Shown piece by piece: positions 63,704 to 64,000 of a stretch of DNA of 64,000 nt; within the stretch, counting starts at the first letter, position 1, and each line of letters opens with the position of its first letter. Source of the DNA: Erwinia persicina NBRC 102418 (GTDB taxonomy: Bacteria; Pseudomonadota; Gammaproteobacteria; Enterobacterales; Enterobacteriaceae); NCBI RefSeq assembly GCF_001571305.1, contig NZ_BCTN01000016.1, positions 1 to 64,000 of the forward strand. The letters run 5' to 3'. Both the position numbers and the translations under genes were made by a program. The notes beneath the pieces are model-generated. The model was given only the letters and a program-made list of their open reading frames with translations. It was not told the origin of the DNA and made no database searches.

Positions 63704-64000
63704 ATGATGCCTCTCAATCATGCTCGTCATCTCAACCGACAGGACTACAGGACGTTAACTCTGGCCGCGCTGGGTGGCGCGCTGGAGTTTTACGACTTTA
63801 TTATTTTCATCTTTTTTGCCAGCGTGATCGGCGAACTGTTTTTTCCTGCGGACATTCCCGAATGGCTGCGTCAGCTTCAGACATTTGGGATATTTGCTGC
63901 CGGTTATCTTGCCCGTCCCTTAGGCGGCCTTATTATGGCGCACTTTGGTGACAGCCTCGGCCGCAAAAAAATGTTCAGTCTGAGCATCTTACTGATGGCG
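63704..64000 (+). CDS. MFS transporter, N-terminal fragment (runs off the window)
   Basis: Ninety-nine codons are open to the window end. The predicted product begins MMPLNHARHLNRQDYRTLTL, then a first membrane helix (GALEFYDFIIFIFFASVIG), the ARPLGG loop and GDSLGRKKMF, the MFS motif A. The ALEFYD start is typical of metabolite:H+ symporters such as ProP. Substrate unknown. ATG 63704 and 63707 are equally possible and neither has a strong ribosome-binding site. Confidence 0.85.
   Translation, partial: MMPLNHARHLNRQDYRTLTLAALGGALEFYDFIIFIFFASVIGELFFPADIPEWLRQLQTFGIFAAGYLARPLGGLIMAHFGDSLGRKKMFSLSILLMA

Overview
The window looks like a chromosomal segment of an enterobacterium of the Erwiniaceae (Erwinia or Pantoea type). 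The backbone is the segment around 99-0 min of the E. coli map in nearly the same order: rsmC-holD-rimI-yjjG, prfC, osmY-ytjA-yjjU-yjjV, deoCABD, smp, serB-radA-nadR, ettA, slt, trpR, yjjX, gpmB, rob, creA, arcA, yjtD, thrLABC, yaaA, talB, mogA. Product lengths are mostly within a few residues of the E. coli ones. The genus is inferred from synteny and accessory content and was not tested by a search. No rRNA, tRNA, CRISPR array, insertion sequence or phage gene was recognised.

Region by region. 1-9.6 kb: translation and repair housekeeping genes, with a YghU-type glutathione transferase and a Tag-like 3-methyladenine glycosylase set between yjjG and prfC. 9.6-14.2 kb: the deo nucleoside catabolism operon behind a well-preserved deoP2 (two CRP sites 52 bp apart, DeoR operator over the -10). 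The deoR repressor gene itself is in the same window at 24.3 kb. 14.3-23.1 kb: an exported small protein, smp, serB-radA-nadR, a quinone-oxidoreductase/LysR divergent pair and ettA. 23.3-41.1 kb is the main accessory block between ettA and slt: a D-2-hydroxyacid dehydrogenase, deoR, a single-module NRPS (C-A-T-TE, serine code, resembling serrawettin W1 synthetase) and an eight-gene urea operon on the minus strand (allophanate hydrolase, urea carboxylase, GntR regulator, urtABCDE).

41.4-53.8 kb returns to backbone (slt to thrC) with readable control sites: a TrpR operator, an FNR-like box upstream of arcA and the thr attenuator. creBCD is absent between creA and arcA. 53.8-62.6 kb holds a chaperone-usher fimbrial locus cut in two by yaaA and talB: pilin, chaperone (frameshifted at an A6 run), usher and an adhesin on one side, and a FimH-like adhesin plus a minor pilin on the other. 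The window ends in mogA and the start of an MFS transporter.

Functional logic: the urea operon has a sequence matching the sigma-54 consensus, with a 36-bp near-palindrome over the predicted start. This fits nitrogen control plus a local GntR repressor: UrtABCDE imports urea, urea carboxylase makes allophanate with ATP and biotin, and AtzF splits it to ammonia and CO2, bypassing urease. A recurrent GGGGCGAC/GTCGCCCC palindrome marks many gene ends across the window.
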